64,000 bases of DNA from Cyanidiococcus yangmingshanensis (Eukaryota > Rhodophyta > Bangiophyceae > Cyanidiales > Cyanidiaceae), in assembly GCA_013995675.1 (NCBI GenBank), contig VWRR01000007.1:434001-498000 (forward strand), given 5' to 3'. Shown one piece after another: positions 43,501 to 54,342 of the stretch. Position 1 is the stretch's first letter. Each line of letters begins with the position of its first letter. Below the pieces are notes generated by a model. It was given only the letters and a program-made list of their open reading frames with translations. It searched no databases and was not told the DNA's origin. The position numbers were made by a program, and so were the translations under genes.

Positions 43501-45687
43501 TCAGGTAGCGAATTGCCTGCGATCTTGGGCGTCGCGTTTTCCATGCGGATTACTGGCACGAAACGCTTGACCAGAAGCAAGTCGCTGTCGAATGATATCC
43601 TTCAGTCGATCGCGCTTCTTCCAAACGTCTCCGAAACCGCCACCTCCACCACGCCGTCGTATCTTCTTTGCCCGTCCGAGGACATCAAGCGTGACTCGCG
43701 GTGGTGTACCGAATCCAAAACTCTTCGCTACTGCAGCGATATCCAGCTCGTGGATATTGAAGATATCCTTCATGGAATGGCTGGCATATGCCTGCAGATA
43801 GGAGCGGAAACCATCCCGTGCAGACTTTTGCAGGTAGTAATTGCCTTCAACAAGTCGCTCCAGTTGCGATTGGATATTGGCGATCTTTTGTTTTGGAAAT
43901 TCGTACTCGTTGAGAGGAACCCTTGCTTCGCGCAAGTGCTTCAGAAAACCGATTTCACTGGGCAGCAAGAAGAGCATGGCCCGTCCGCGGCCGTTCACGC
44001 CACGAGCGGTACGACCGACTCGATGAATATACTCCTTCGGTTCATCTGGCGGGTCGTATTGAACGATCCAGTCCACTGCGGGGATGTCCAGTCCTCGTGC
44101 CGCCACGTCTGTGCACAAAAGCGTTGCATGGTCTCGTCGGGAAAACTCGAAAAACGTTGACGTGCGTTTGCTCTGCTTCTGCTTGCCGTGCAGGTCCATA
44201 ACGGGAATGTCGATATAGTTCAAGAGTTCGGAGTAGAATTTCACTGCGTTACATGACGACATGAAGACGATGATCTTCTTTCGGATATTTCGTTTCAAGA
44301 AGGTGAAAAGTAGCTGGAAGCGCATCTCGCTGGGTACGATCACGAAACCTTGCTGGAGACCTGCAACCGTCGCGACCGGCTGTTGCTCATCGATCCCCAA
44401 ATGTAATGGCTTTTGTTGGAAACTCACTTTCGCTAGATCCTCTACCTTGGTTGTCTGCGTTGCCGAAAAAAGCATCGTCTGCCGCTCTTTGGGCAAGATG
44501 CGCAAAATTTGATGCATTTCCTCTTCGAAACCAACCTCGAGACAGCGGTCCGCCTCGTCAATCACGAGGAATCGCAGATGATCAAAGACGAACCCTCGCG
44601 TGGATTGCAAGTGATCCAGGAGTCGTCCCGGGGTCGCTACCAGAATATTCACCCCGTTTGCAAGTTTTTCCACCTCTGTCCGCCGATTCGCACCGCCCAT
44701 GACAATCGCTCGCGTCTGACTATGGTATCGGGCCAGGTCATGGAGCACCCCAAAAATCTGCATCGCAAGCTCACGTGTCGGAGCAATGATGATCGCTCCA
44801 GTCCCATTGCGGGGCATCCATTTCGCTTTGTGCAGGAGTTCTACAATAGGAATCAGAAAAGCGAGCGTCTTGCCTGAGCCCGTTCGAGCAGAGCCCAGGA
44901 TATCACGACCCGAGAGCGCCAGGGGTATCGCTCGAACCTGGATTTCCGTCATCAACGTGAAACCCAGCTCCTGAATTCCTTTGAGCGTGGCCTCCGAGAC
45001 TGGCAATGCATCGAAACGATGTGACGTGAGGAGTCCAGTCAACGCCAACGGGTTCTTCGTATTCGGATCTGGACTCTGATCCATCGTCTCCCTGGTTCTT
45101 GTCGTGGTAGGATCCCGCGCTGCTACCGAGGCCGGTACCGATTGTATCATCGCGTGGGATTTAGGGGCAACACCGGGACCCGCGGAATCCAAACCACCCA
45201 TCCGAGCTGCCTCGATATCTCCCTGTTGTGTAACCTTTTCATCATCGATCGTATCGCCTGCGCAGTAGACAGCGTCGTCCTTGAGCTGGGACGCGTCGCT
45301 AGACGAGGAACGTCCACCACTTTGGCGTCCAGATGCAGGTGACCGCGCTGAGGAGGCGCCTACCACTCGTTTGGACAATGCTACCTCGGAGCGCAAGTCA
45401 CTCGGGTCTGACAAGGCGCCATCTTCCGTTAACGGGACAGCGTTCGAGTCTACGAAACCATGGCTCGCATTCGACGCATTCGTTACCTGAGAACGTCTTG
45501 TACCTGGAGACCGGTCGTCACGGCTCGACTCGCTAGTAGTTCTCTCTCCAAAGTCAAACGTGTTCCGATCTCTGCTTTGATGGTCCCCGAAAAACACCCC
45601 GTGCCGTTTTCGAGCGACCGTATGCTCCACTGTTTGTCTGCGTCGTGTCCTCTGCTCCGTCCGAGCGTTCGTCGCATCACCACCCAT
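43501..45687 (-). CDS. HAS1: ATP-dependent RNA helicase HAS1/DDX18
   Basis: Nucleolar DEAD-box helicase needed for release of snoRNAs and maturation of both ribosomal subunits. After a low-complexity N-terminus of about 220 residues come the Q-motif region ([20 protein letters not shown]), motif [10 protein letters not shown], Ia [12 protein letters not shown] in [14 protein letters not shown] in MLFSATQT, and motifs IV-VI up to [20 protein letters not shown] and [19 protein letters not shown]1-specific are [39 protein letters not shown] and the final [10 protein letters not shown] box. ATG 45687, 728 residues, unbroken frame. The long Ser/Asp/Arg N-terminus exceeds yeast HAS1. Very secure. 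Confidence 0.95.
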   Translation of the reverse strand: MGGDATNARTEQRTRRRQTVEHTVARKRHGVFFGDHQSRDRNTFDFGERTTSESSRDDRSPGTRRSQVTNASNASHGFVDSNAVPLTEDGALSDPSDLRSEVALSKRVVGASSARSPASGRQSGGRSSSSDASQLKDDAVYCAGDTIDDEKVTQQGDIEAARMGGLDSAGPGVAPKSHAMIQSVPASVAARDPTTTRTRETMDQSPDPNTKNPLALTGLLTSHRFDALPVSEATLKGIQELGFTLMTEIQVRAIPLALSGRDILGSARTGSGKTLAFLIPIVELLHKAKWMPRNGTGAIIIAPTRELAMQIFGVLHDLARYHSQTRAIVMGGANRRTEVEKLANGVNILVATPGRLLDHLQSTRGFVFDHLRFLVIDEADRCLEVGFEEEMHQILRILPKERQTMLFSATQTTKVEDLAKVSFQQKPLHLGIDEQQPVATVAGLQQGFVIVPSEMRFQLLFTFLKRNIRKKIIVFMSSCNAVKFYSELLNYIDIPVMDLHGKQKQSKRTSTFFEFSRRDHATLLCTDVAARGLDIPAVDWIVQYDPPDEPKEYIHRVGRTARGVNGRGRAMLFLLPSEIGFLKHLREARVPLNEYEFPKQKIANIQSQLERLVEGNYYLQKSARDGFRSYLQAYASHSMKDIFNIHELDIAAVAKSFGFGTPPRVTLDVLGRAKKIRRRGGGGGFGDVWKKRDRLKDIIRQRLASGQAFRASNPHGKRDAQDRRQFAT

Positions 45688-46297
45688 GGCATACAAAAAT
45701 CAAGTTCCTTCACCAATCAAGCTGCAGTCCCTATATCTCCTATATTTTGATCGAGATCACAGTCTCAGCGCTCGCTGAAGTCTTCCAAAGTCTATGCAGC
45801 ACGGCCAACGTCCAATCCAGGTGGTAGCGAGGCTCGTTCCAAGCCGTGCCCAGTTTATAGCGATCCTTTTGATCAAATTTCACTAGACAACTCGTTTCTC
45901 TACTTTTGAACAGTTGTAATTGACAAATCCCTACTTGTCAGGCAACAATGCGGAGCGATGAGGAGACTAGATACTCAAATGGGGTACGAGTCGGCGACCG
46001 CGTCCGGCGAGCGGCGTTGCAGCGGCCCGGACGCGCCCGTCGGACAACCCATCCGCGTCGGTTGCACCGAGCCGCTCTCCAAAACACTGGGTGACGAGCT
46101 CCGACACGAAGGGAGTAGACAAGGGTAGATTTCGGCTACTTTGCGCTTATCATCATCGAGGAATAGAATGAAAACTTCATCCTGAGCGAACATGTTCACA
46201 AGTTTTGGTGGTTGGGGGCGGACCATCCTCGGAACTCGGGTTCGCTCGTGGCTCTGGAGCGTGCGCCAGCGCCTCTGTACGGAGGCCATCGGTGGCG
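45688..46297. other. Intergenic, divergent promoter region of HAS1 and uL22m
   Basis: About 610 bases. From ATG 46192 a frame one base out of register with uL22m encodes a presequence-like peptide and ends in TGA at 46381-46383. Confidence 0.4.
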
Positions 46298-46924
46298 ATG
46301 CACGAGCGAACTCAAACGGTCCTTCGTCAACTAGGAGTCACATCGTTGCCCGATCGCGTAGAGGTGGGCAGCTCAGATGGTGAGCTGAGGTCGAGGCCAC
46401 GAATCGCCAAGGGAGTTGTGCGACAGGTGAAGATCTCGCACCGCAAGCTGAATGTCGTCTGTCGTTTGATACGACGTCGATCTGTCCAGGACGCAGAGCG
46501 TCAACTCGCCGTGTGCCAGAAGAAAGGTGCGCGCATTTTGCTGCTCCTTCTGCGTCAGGCAAAAGCGAATGCGATCCATAACCACCAGATGGACGTGGAT
46601 CGCATCTATGTCAGGGAGAGCTACGTTGGCAAGGGAGACTGTTTCAAAATTCTTCGACCATGGCATGGAAAAGGGCGCTTTGCATTCCATGAAAAGAAAT
46701 ATAGTCATGCGACCATCATTCTGGAGGAACGTGGTGAGGCGCAAGCGAACGAGCACGAGCGGGAACCGTCTCGTACGAGAACCTTATGGAGTGCGAAGCG
46801 AAAAGCAATGAACGGTGTGCGCCCACTGCCAACGCTACCGGCAGTATGGAAACTAACGGTGGACCCAGCGAGCATTTACCAGAAACTGTCGCAAGAACAA
46901 GATCAGGTTGCGAATCGTCACTAG
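46298..46924 (+). CDS. Mitochondrial large ribosomal subunit protein uL22
   Basis: Nuclear-encoded uL22 of the mitoribosome (red algal plastids encode their own L22), lining the exit tunnel. The core reads KISHRKLNVVCRLIRRRSVQ, KKGARILLLLLRQAKANAIH, MDVDRIYVRESYVGKG and ILRPWHGKGRFAFHEKKYSH, then HATIILEE, all standard uL22 positions with the tunnel loop. ATG 46298 gives 208 residues with about 45 before the domain. A clear mitochondrial presequence (MFTSFGGWGRTILGTRVRSW) sits in the frame one base earlier from ATG 46192 and would join smoothly if one base were skipped. Either the protein starts at 46298, or another one-base change exists here. Confidence 0.83.
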   Translation: MHERTQTVLRQLGVTSLPDRVEVGSSDGELRSRPRIAKGVVRQVKISHRKLNVVCRLIRRRSVQDAERQLAVCQKKGARILLLLLRQAKANAIHNHQMDVDRIYVRESYVGKGDCFKILRPWHGKGRFAFHEKKYSHATIILEERGEAQANEHEREPSRTRTLWSAKRKAMNGVRPLPTLPAVWKLTVDPASIYQKLSQEQDQVANRH

Positions 46925-47521
46925 CCGTCATCAACGATACTCGATGCCTGGTGTGCTTGTCTGCATAAATACGCGACGACACCTACTATGTCGTTAGGAG
47001 CTGAACGATCAGAAAATTCGTGTGATTTCATAGCATGACAATCCCAACGCGGTCAAGGAGAGACGATTGGAAGCTTCAATAGACCGCTTTATGTTGGCAC
47101 CTCTATCGATCTAGAACCAGCACTCAACCTGCACATCGTGGTATCGAGCATTGGTTGAAAGAGGAAAGCGGTGCCACCATGGTGCAGCAGTCCAGCAGGA
47201 ATCCCACACTTGAGATCTCGATTCGAAGACAACGCGTCCGGCAAAGCATCTCTGGTGTCAAGGACGCCGAGGCGCTCGTGCACGGTTAGATTCGAAATGC
47301 AAGACGCAGCTTTTTTTGTTTCAAGTTCGTCATGGCACCAACCGGCTCGGTTTTTGCTGGCATGCAAACCCAGCGATAATCGCCGCGAACGCATGAGCCG
47401 TTCAAATCAACGATATCCCCGCAGAAGAGTGATCGCCGTTCGATAAAAGATTTGCCCGATTGGCGAGTTTCTCCATACATTTACAACAACCCCACGTCAT
47501 CTACATATCATTGGATCAGGC
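46925..47521. other. Intergenic, convergent
   Basis: About 600 bases between uL22m and the DUF2358 gene. Short frames on both strands, none recognisable. Confidence 0.4.
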
Positions 47522-48634
47522 TCAGACAGATGGCTCCCCAGGGGCCTCCGTGGAGCGCCCCTCCACCAAGTTCGGCCAGGTTCTCGAAGGGGTCTCCTCA
47601 TTCGTCTCTGGGATCTCTCTTTCATTCGTTTCATTCTCTTTCCAGAAGTACGCCGATCCGTCAAGGGCGGGCACCATCTCGAGCGCCATCTGAGCGCGGA
47701 GAAAGGCGACAAACCACTGGGTGCCGTTGCGGAGACGTTCCAAATGCAGCGCTGGTTGGCGTCCTCGCAACGGTTGAAGCGTTCCAAAGCCCAAAATCGA
47801 CTCGACCAACGGCCGCAGTCGAAGTCGAGTATGTTGAATATTATCCAATGCGTGCTGTTCAACCCAACCATCCATATTCAAATGATACATCGAGTAGCCC
47901 TCGACCTGGCGGATTCTTGTCTCGTCCTCCCAAGAGGTACTCTCCTGCCAGCTCGACGGGCTCTGCTTCGATCCGGGACGAATCGCGCCGAGCCCCAAAA
48001 GCGGAACCCAGTGCCGCAAGCGTCCCCGCATCGTCCAGCGCACATAAACGACTCCCTCCCGCTCATCGTGGAAGAAAGAAGTAATTTGGATGGACCGCTC
48101 CGAGAAGAGTAGTTTCCCGTGCAGTCGCAGCATCCAGAACACTGCTCGATACGCACCGAGCCCGTGTAGCACGTTCCCTGACGTCCGGTCCACAAGGATA
48201 ATCGTGGGCGCGTAAATTTGAAAGTCCGGGTCCCTTTCAAAAAGGTGAGGATAGTCTGCGCGCAGCGTCTCGATAACGGTGCCTGCGTTCGCCCAATAGT
48301 CAGGCGAGCGGCGATTGCGACGGTCTCCCTGCGTTTCCCGGTCCACAGACAAGCCCGGAAACGGGAACCAGTTGCTACCCATAAGATTGAGCGCTTCTGT
48401 ATGCTTCCTCCGAACAGGGCGCTCCAAAACAGAGCGCGAACCCGGCCAACGACGCGCTCGAAACACCTGGTCCGCGCCCCCCGACCAGCGTGAAACATCC
48501 CATTCAGCACCGTCGAGACGCGCCCACCGTACCCCAGAGCACCTGGTCGTCTTCGCCACAGGCGGACGAAGCGAAGCGTCCACTCCGAAAGGAGCTAAAC
48601 AAAAACCCAAGTCATTCAGTTTTCCAGACACCAT
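47522..48634 (-). CDS. DUF2358 protein, probably plastid
   Basis: Uncharacterised family of NTF2-like fold found in cyanobacteria, algae and plants, usually in plastids. The domain runs about residues 107-270: ETLRADYPHLFERDPDFQIY, IILVDRTSGNVLHGLGAYR, FWMLRLHGKLLFSERSIQI, VYVRWTMRGRLRHWVP, and the closing strand YHLNMDGWVEQHALDNIQ. The first 100 residues are Arg/Ser/Trp-rich and may be a transit peptide. ATG 48634, 370 residues, frame intact; the C-terminal 100 residues are Glu/Asn-rich and variable. No catalytic role is known. Confidence 0.82.
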   Translation of the reverse strand: MVSGKLNDLGFCLAPFGVDASLRPPVAKTTRCSGVRWARLDGAEWDVSRWSGGADQVFRARRWPGSRSVLERPVRRKHTEALNLMGSNWFPFPGLSVDRETQGDRRNRRSPDYWANAGTVIETLRADYPHLFERDPDFQIYAPTIILVDRTSGNVLHGLGAYRAVFWMLRLHGKLLFSERSIQITSFFHDEREGVVYVRWTMRGRLRHWVPLLGLGAIRPGSKQSPSSWQESTSWEDETRIRQVEGYSMYHLNMDGWVEQHALDNIQHTRLRLRPLVESILGFGTLQPLRGRQPALHLERLRNGTQWFVAFLRAQMALEMVPALDGSAYFWKENETNEREIPETNEETPSRTWPNLVEGRSTEAPGEPSV

Positions 48635-50104
48635 TGTCGTGTTTAGGAGTAGTCGTGCGAGCGTTCAGACCCAGCGCAGTAGTCCTACACACGAACGGAA
48701 GAATCCGTTTGTTCGGCTGCGCGTGCAGTCCTCCATACTAGACAAAAATGGTCAACATTGGTCATTCCCTTCATCACGGATGAGATGGGGAGGATTTCGT
48801 TCTCTGGACGTCCTCATCGCCGACTGGCGCTTTCGCCAGTACGGACCGATACGCCGAGTCGTCTGATCCATGAAGGCTGTGACGAATGCCCACTGGATGA
48901 CTTGATCTGAGATGGCTGTTTTGTCGGTAAATTGAGAGAAACGAGATTTTGGCGGCTTGGAATAGCGTCCCGCTCTGGAATGTATGCTCAAACGACGGAT
49001 GACGTTCAGAAACGGGGAATGAGTTCTTCGAGCCATGCTCGGATTCGGCAGAAGTTTGGCGCTCGTCGATTCGTTCCAGGTGCCTCTTGGGTGCCCATCG
49101 ATCTGAGGCTGCTCGTTCCTCGTTCAATAAGATGCGAAAATCCGATCATTTGGATGCAGGTTGGGTATTGGAAATGAGTCGGCCAGGGTGCAGAACGTTT
49201 GTGAATATTGCAAGGCTCGATGTTTGCTCGTTCCGAATTGCCTGGATCCAGAAGCAGATCTGCCCGTGATTGCTCAAGCGGCCATCGACAGGATCCCGGC
49301 ATTTCTGCAACTGCGCACACACAGGTCCTGAGCATGGAGATCGCAGTCCGTTCGTCGGTTCGAGTCCAGATCTCGTTGATATCCAACATCTCTGCTGCCT
49401 GGTGATTGTCTGAAGCGTGAGCGATCAGTCCAAGTCCTGAATATATCTTTTTGAACTGAGCAGAAGCTCACGATCAGCTCGAATTTCGGCGTCAACTTGA
49501 TCAATGAGCTGTCGAAGCGTATTCGCGTCCATGTGCGATGATGCTTTTGAATGCCTTGCACAGATTCCCTGAAACATAACGATTCGATCGTGTGCAGACT
49601 AGACATGTCCGCTATAAAATTTCGGAGAATGCATACCACGAGCGCAAGCTGCACCACAGGTCGTCAGCCAGCGTGAATTTTCCCGCGGGCTTGAAGCCTA
49701 GGCCCCTCATCCTAACAGAAGCCTCCTTCGAGAACTTGATCATGGGCTCCAAGACACCTCTTGTGTCGTCCATCACCCACGCGCTTGCGCTACTCGCTTT
49801 CGTAGCCAACACTGAGAAACATGGTTACAGCGAGCTATTTTCGATTCACGACTAGCGCACCTAGGTCTAATCCAATTTCTCATGACGCTATCGGTGGTGA
49901 ACGCTGACATACTCAGCATCCAAAGCCTCTGTCAGCGAACGCGCTGCGCCCGGCAAGGGCACGACTCGGTCTATCGAACCGAGTCGTGCCCTTGCCGGGC
50001 GCAGCGCTTCTGCGATCGTGTTGAGACACTTGTCTGCAACTGACGAAGATCAACCCCGTGCGACGTCAAGGTATCGCCTCAGCATATAAAAAATACGGGT
50101 TACC
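48635..50104. other. Intergenic, divergent, containing an exact inverted repeat
   Basis: About 1.47 kb between the DUF2358 gene and CstF-77. Besides the 30-bp inverted repeat, an AT-rich TATA-like stretch (CATATAAAAAATA) lies at 50082-50094, just above the CstF-77 ATG. Other short frames look random. Confidence 0.45.
49941..50007. repeat. Perfect 30-bp inverted repeat with 7-nt spacer
   Basis: Positions 49941-49970 and 49978-50007 are exact reverse complements over all 30 bases; the spacer is CTATCGA. The arms are GC-rich (start GCGCTGCGCCCGGC), so transcribed on either strand they would form a very stable hairpin. It ends 97 bases before the CstF-77 ATG and before the TATA-like element. No matching short direct repeats flank it, so there is no sign of a transposon. 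It could be a processed hairpin RNA, a terminator, a cruciform or a fold-back sequencing artefact. Confidence 0.9.
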
Positions 50105-52794
50105 ATGGACAACGAGGGCAGAGTTCCGCGAAAAACAAAGCGCTCTGCCCATGATGCGGCAGAGCAGGGAGAAGTGCCGACTGGAAACGATACCGCTCTA
50201 GACGCTGAAAACAAAGACGAGCCATCAGCCACGCAGCAGGACTTGGACTTGTCGCAAAACCTAATGGACTCTATCCCACGAAAGGAAAGGAGAGATGATG
50301 AGCAACAGAGTGCACCAGGGACGGAGGGTCCGTCAGCGCTCGACTACGAGGTGCCGCTCGAGTCGTCATCTCTATGGCCAGCGAACACGCTCACCAGCGG
50401 TCGCGCGCAAGAACTGGAGCGATCACTCGCCGCTGATGCTTGGAATGGAGACTCCTGGGTAGCACTCGTTGATGAAGCGCATCGAAGACCGCTGGCCGAG
50501 GCAAGGGCAGTCTACGAACGGGCGTTGCACTCGTTTCCCACAAGTACCCGTTTCTGGAAACTATATTTGGAACACCTCATTCGGGAAGAGATGTTCGGCG
50601 ACGCAGAGAAGCGTTTCGCCTATGCGTTGCCGCGCTGCCACAGCGTAGAGCTCTGTCAACTCTATCTGCAGTACCTGCGCACAATCAAAAAAGTACCGAT
50701 TAGTGTCCTCATCGATGCATACGAGTACGTCACGGGATTGTTGCCCTACGAAATGGCTGCTGCTAGTCTTTGGAATGACTATATAACTCTTCTGAAGACA
50801 GTGCCCATTCGTAATGCGCATGATGAAGCGCAGCGAAATCGTCTTCTACGTAGCGTTTTCCAACGGGCGGTGACGCTGCCCCTCCACAATCTAGATGCAA
50901 TCTGGAGACAGTTCGAACAGTTCGAAATGAGTTCATCGAGAGGCGGCTCCGCAAATGCTTCTGTGGCGACACAACCTTTTCATGCGGCATACATTCGAGC
51001 TCGGACGGAGGCGAGAGCCCGAAGAACCCGCCGGGAACGTTTACAGATGCAGATGTTAGCGGTGCCACCGCGACGTGGCAAGGCGATCATGGAACAAGCC
51101 AAGCTCTGGGCAAAGTACTTGCGTGGCGAGGAGGCAAACCTTCAGGACCTTGGGGCATCAGAAATTGATTCACGCCTCCGTTTCGCTCACGAGCAGCGTC
51201 TCGTTTGCATGTATCGCATGCCAGACGCTTGGTTAGAGTACGCGATGTATCTAGCCTATCGCGATGACATGGACATCGTGCTGAGCTTCCCTGAGGCCCT
51301 CACAGTGCTCGAACGAGCCGAGAGAGCCCTCCCCGACTGTCCTTTGATCTACTTCGCGCTTGCGCGCCTCTACGAAGAGCTGGACTGCCAAGTCGCTCGA
51401 GCCGCTGGCCAACAACAACGCAAACGGGAGTATTTACGGGAAGAGTTGGAAAAGCTCGGCGGCTCGCGTTTCCAGAATGATGACGAAACGGAGGATATCC
51501 GACACGACGACCACGAAGACGGGCGACTCAGCTCCGGGATCAATTCGAAAGGACAAGCTGTTGCGGCGCCTGCCCAGTCGGCAACAATGAACGACACGAG
51601 TCGACAATCTGCAAAACCCGCTAATGTCGATACCAACGCCGATGCTTTGACTGTGACAGGCGCTCCCGTTCCGGAAACCGCACCAGCAACGACTAGCACA
51701 GAGACCGTCGCAGAAGAATACGCTTCCGCCATTGGAAAACCCATCGCCGCTCGCGCTGCAGCAGTGTACGAACGACTCTTACGACGCGAAGCGTCTAGAT
51801 GCCGTTCAGCGCATCCATGCTTACATAGAGTACATGTGGTTTGCTCGTCGAACCGCCGGTGTCACGGCAGCGCGAACCTATCTTCCGAAGGGCGCGACAC
51901 GATTCCCGCTGTGCAGACGTGGATGCTCTCCCGAATCTCTACCTGGCTGCTGCGAGCCTGGAGACATTCTGCAACCATGAGGAAGGTGTTGCCAAACGCA
52001 TCTTCGAGCTCGGTCTTCGCCATCTTCCAGACTCGACTGAAATGGCCCTGTTTTACTTCGACTACCTTTGGCAGCGAAACGACCGAGGCGAACTACGCCT
52101 GCTTATCGGGCGTCTCTTACAGACAACACTGCCTGATGAGGCCAAGTTGCTGCTCTGTGATCGTTGGCTCTCTTTCGAAGCTCGTTATGGTACTGCTGGC
52201 ATCCATGGTCTGCGCCTCGCGGAGGCCGAACGAAAACACTTGTTCAGCGAGCAGCGCCCCTCACGACTCGAGGATCTTCTTCTCTACACCTCGTTTTTGC
52301 AATGGATTCCCTTGAACGATGATGAACGGGCCGTCATAGAACAGAATATATCCCTCGAGGTCGGTACGGAGCCGAGAGCGCTCGTCCATGCGGGTCTCGT
52401 GCCCGGTGGAGTCACGCCTTCGAGTGCGCTGCGCTATCGGCTCGGAGCGGGCTCACCCCAGGGACGGGAGCCCCGTCCGCTGAGCGACTCAACCACCAGC
52501 GTCAGCCAACGTGAGCAGAAACCCGGTGGCCAGCACAAGCACAAGGAACCCGCTATGGACAACTCCCTAGAGAAGCTCAGCCTGGAGGAGGGCCTTGCAC
52601 GTCTCGTGGGTATGCTCTCGCCTGCTCTCTTGCAGAGCGTCCCGCCGAACCCCGACTTTGTCCTCCGCCACTTGTTGCGCCTACCAGTCACGTTTCCTAG
52701 ACCTAGCCCTATTTCACGGCGGAAAGGAGGAAGACCTTCAGCCTGGTGCCAAACGGACCTCCAGAGATGGCGAACGGAACTTGCGGCCCAGTAA
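50105..52794 (+). CDS. RNA14: Cleavage stimulation factor subunit CstF-77/RNA14, two frame changes
   Basis: HAT-repeat scaffold of the mRNA 3'-end cleavage complex, in the nucleus. After an acidic N-terminus of about 100 residues, HAT repeats begin (NGDSWVALVDEAHRRPLAEA, then RAVYERALHSFPTSTRFWKL, FGDAEKRFAYALPRCHSVEL). Around 51776-51786 the coding text moves one base on (IHAYIEYMWFARRTAGVTAA) and again near 51886-51895 (FRRARHDSRC, then EGVAKRIFELGLRHLPDSTE and YFDYLWQRND), matching the family's FVRRTEG and ARNIFELGLK blocks. Both changes equal one extra base. The last part is a Gln/Ser-rich linker and a short conserved C-terminal helix region. ATG 50105 has a good context. Identity secure. 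Confidence 0.88.
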
Positions 52795-53324
52795 CGACCA
52801 AGTCACCAGTCGTCCCTATGCTGCATCCTTCCCGGAAAGCCACCTCTTTCAACGTCTGCAACGAGCTCGACAGGCACCGAATCGAGTCCAGAGGCCGGAC
52901 TCGATGGTTGGTGGAAGCGCCTCAGCGACGATGCAAGCACCGCCACCCACTCGGGATGTTTATCGCAGTCGTCATCGTGGCTAGGGGTCAAGAGCCAGCC
53001 AACCTGGCCACACAAAGCCAGGGCTTGGACGACTCGAGCCAGTGCATAAACGCCGATGAGGGCCAGGGTTAGTCACTGTCTCCAGACCTGAACGGGAGTT
53101 GACACTTGGACCGCGACCGAGACCGGGGCGCTCAAGTTGTCGCTGGCGTTTGAGCGACCCCAGCTGGCGAGCTCGATGCTCGTCAAGCAGCAGAGCGGCT
53201 CAACAACTTTCCAGAGCTTCGAGAACGCACGTTCCCTTTATACACGCCTTGACTGCCTTGATCGGCATAGAGCTTGAAGACTAGGCGCCGTTCGTCCTTG
53301 AACATTGTGAAAAGGTCGTTGAGT
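52795..53324. other. Intergenic between CstF-77 and the orphan gene
   Basis: 530 bases between two plus-strand genes; no supported gene or repeat. Confidence 0.4.
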
Positions 53325-54342
53325 ATGAGCGGACGGCGGTCTGCTGCCTCCGGTCGAGACCAACTGTCCACCGCAAAACCACTGAAACGGCAACGTCGAC
53401 CAGTTGGCGCTCAAGAGCAGCGACATCATCGCGAGGACTCGTTCCGGACGAGTTCTCCAAGCACGAGCCTGGCTTTGGAAGCACCTGATCAGGTTCGGGG
53501 TGTAGACGACGAGTTGACCGAGGCGTTACCTGCCACCGCCACCACTACCTCAGGCGACGTTTTGGCTTCGTGGTTCGTGGCGTCCCGTGCTACAACGGGA
53601 TGATCGCGCTTCATGGGCGTCGTTGTGGAGTAAATGGACCGCTTCACCCGCTGGATACCTCGAGCCCGAGTCGAGCCGCACGATACGAAGCAGGGAACAA
53701 GCCACCGAACCAACAAACCCAGAGATGCTCATCTCCCGAGCACAGACATGCCTGCGCCAGTGGTTCGAACGATACAACCAGGGTCTGCATTTCATTGAAG
53801 CGACGACAAGGATGGACCCAGGTCCGTTGCCACTCCACGAGACTTGGAGTACATGCGACCAGCTTGTGCGCGAACTGGTGCAGGTTCTGAACGCACTGCG
53901 ACCGTGGCAGGCACTGGCGCAGTTGCTCCACCTCTCGGTAGGTCAGATCGCGGAGAAGCAACAGATGCTGGCGTCGATCAACGCTTCCAAAGCGAATGCT
54001 TTACGGTCAGTGCTAGAGCAGGGGATAGAGACGGACACCTTACCGTCTGGGGTTCGGAGCTCGGGTTCGGAAACAACAACGCGACCCGAAGAACAAAAAG
54101 AGGATGATGATGATGATCATGGTGCGAAAGAGCCCTCGTGTGATCGCACCAGACCAGAGCATTCGTCCTTGGCGACACTCAGGAATGGGTCAACAGCGTC
54201 CCTGGCGATAGCCCAGCGACGACTGATGAACGCGCTGCTCGATATGGCTCGTCGAGGGGATCCTCATACAGGCATTGGTTCTCGGGCGGCTGCTCGAGGG
54301 GTAGGTGGTGGCGGTCAAGCTTCCGCCAAAACGTCTCGTTGA
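53325..54342 (+). CDS. Uncharacterised protein, probably one frame change
   Basis: No family recognised. ATG 53325 opens a basic, low-complexity start (KPLKRQRRPVGAQEQ) in a frame ending in TGA at 53601-53603. The next frame carries on with plausible protein: WASLWSKWTASPAGYL, a helical domain LISRAQTCLRQWFERYNQGL and ETWSTCDQLVRELVQVLNAL, AQLLHLSVGQIAEKQQMLAS, and an acidic run EEQKEDDDDDHG. Joining the two needs one base to be extra near 53600; otherwise the gene may start at ATG 53725. Its last 28 bases overlap the 3' end of the condensin gene on the other strand. A nuclear role would fit the composition but is a guess. Confidence 0.5.

Noticed and set aside
49355-49375. tRNA-like GGTTCGAGTCC
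   Set aside because: No T-stem or acceptor stem pairing around it.
50105-52315. A single 736-codon protein ending at 52315
   Set aside because: The last 180 codons of that frame have no family resemblance, whereas the two following frames carry clear CstF-77 sequence.
13189-53603. Interrupted frames mostly end in TGA, hinting at +1 shifting at UGA
   Set aside because: The frame change can lie anywhere upstream in the overlap. In condensin G and the second LTN1 site the new frame reads better well before the TGA, and the RNA14 and first prenyltransferase changes have no stop at all. The bias may only reflect TGA being common in GC-rich DNA.
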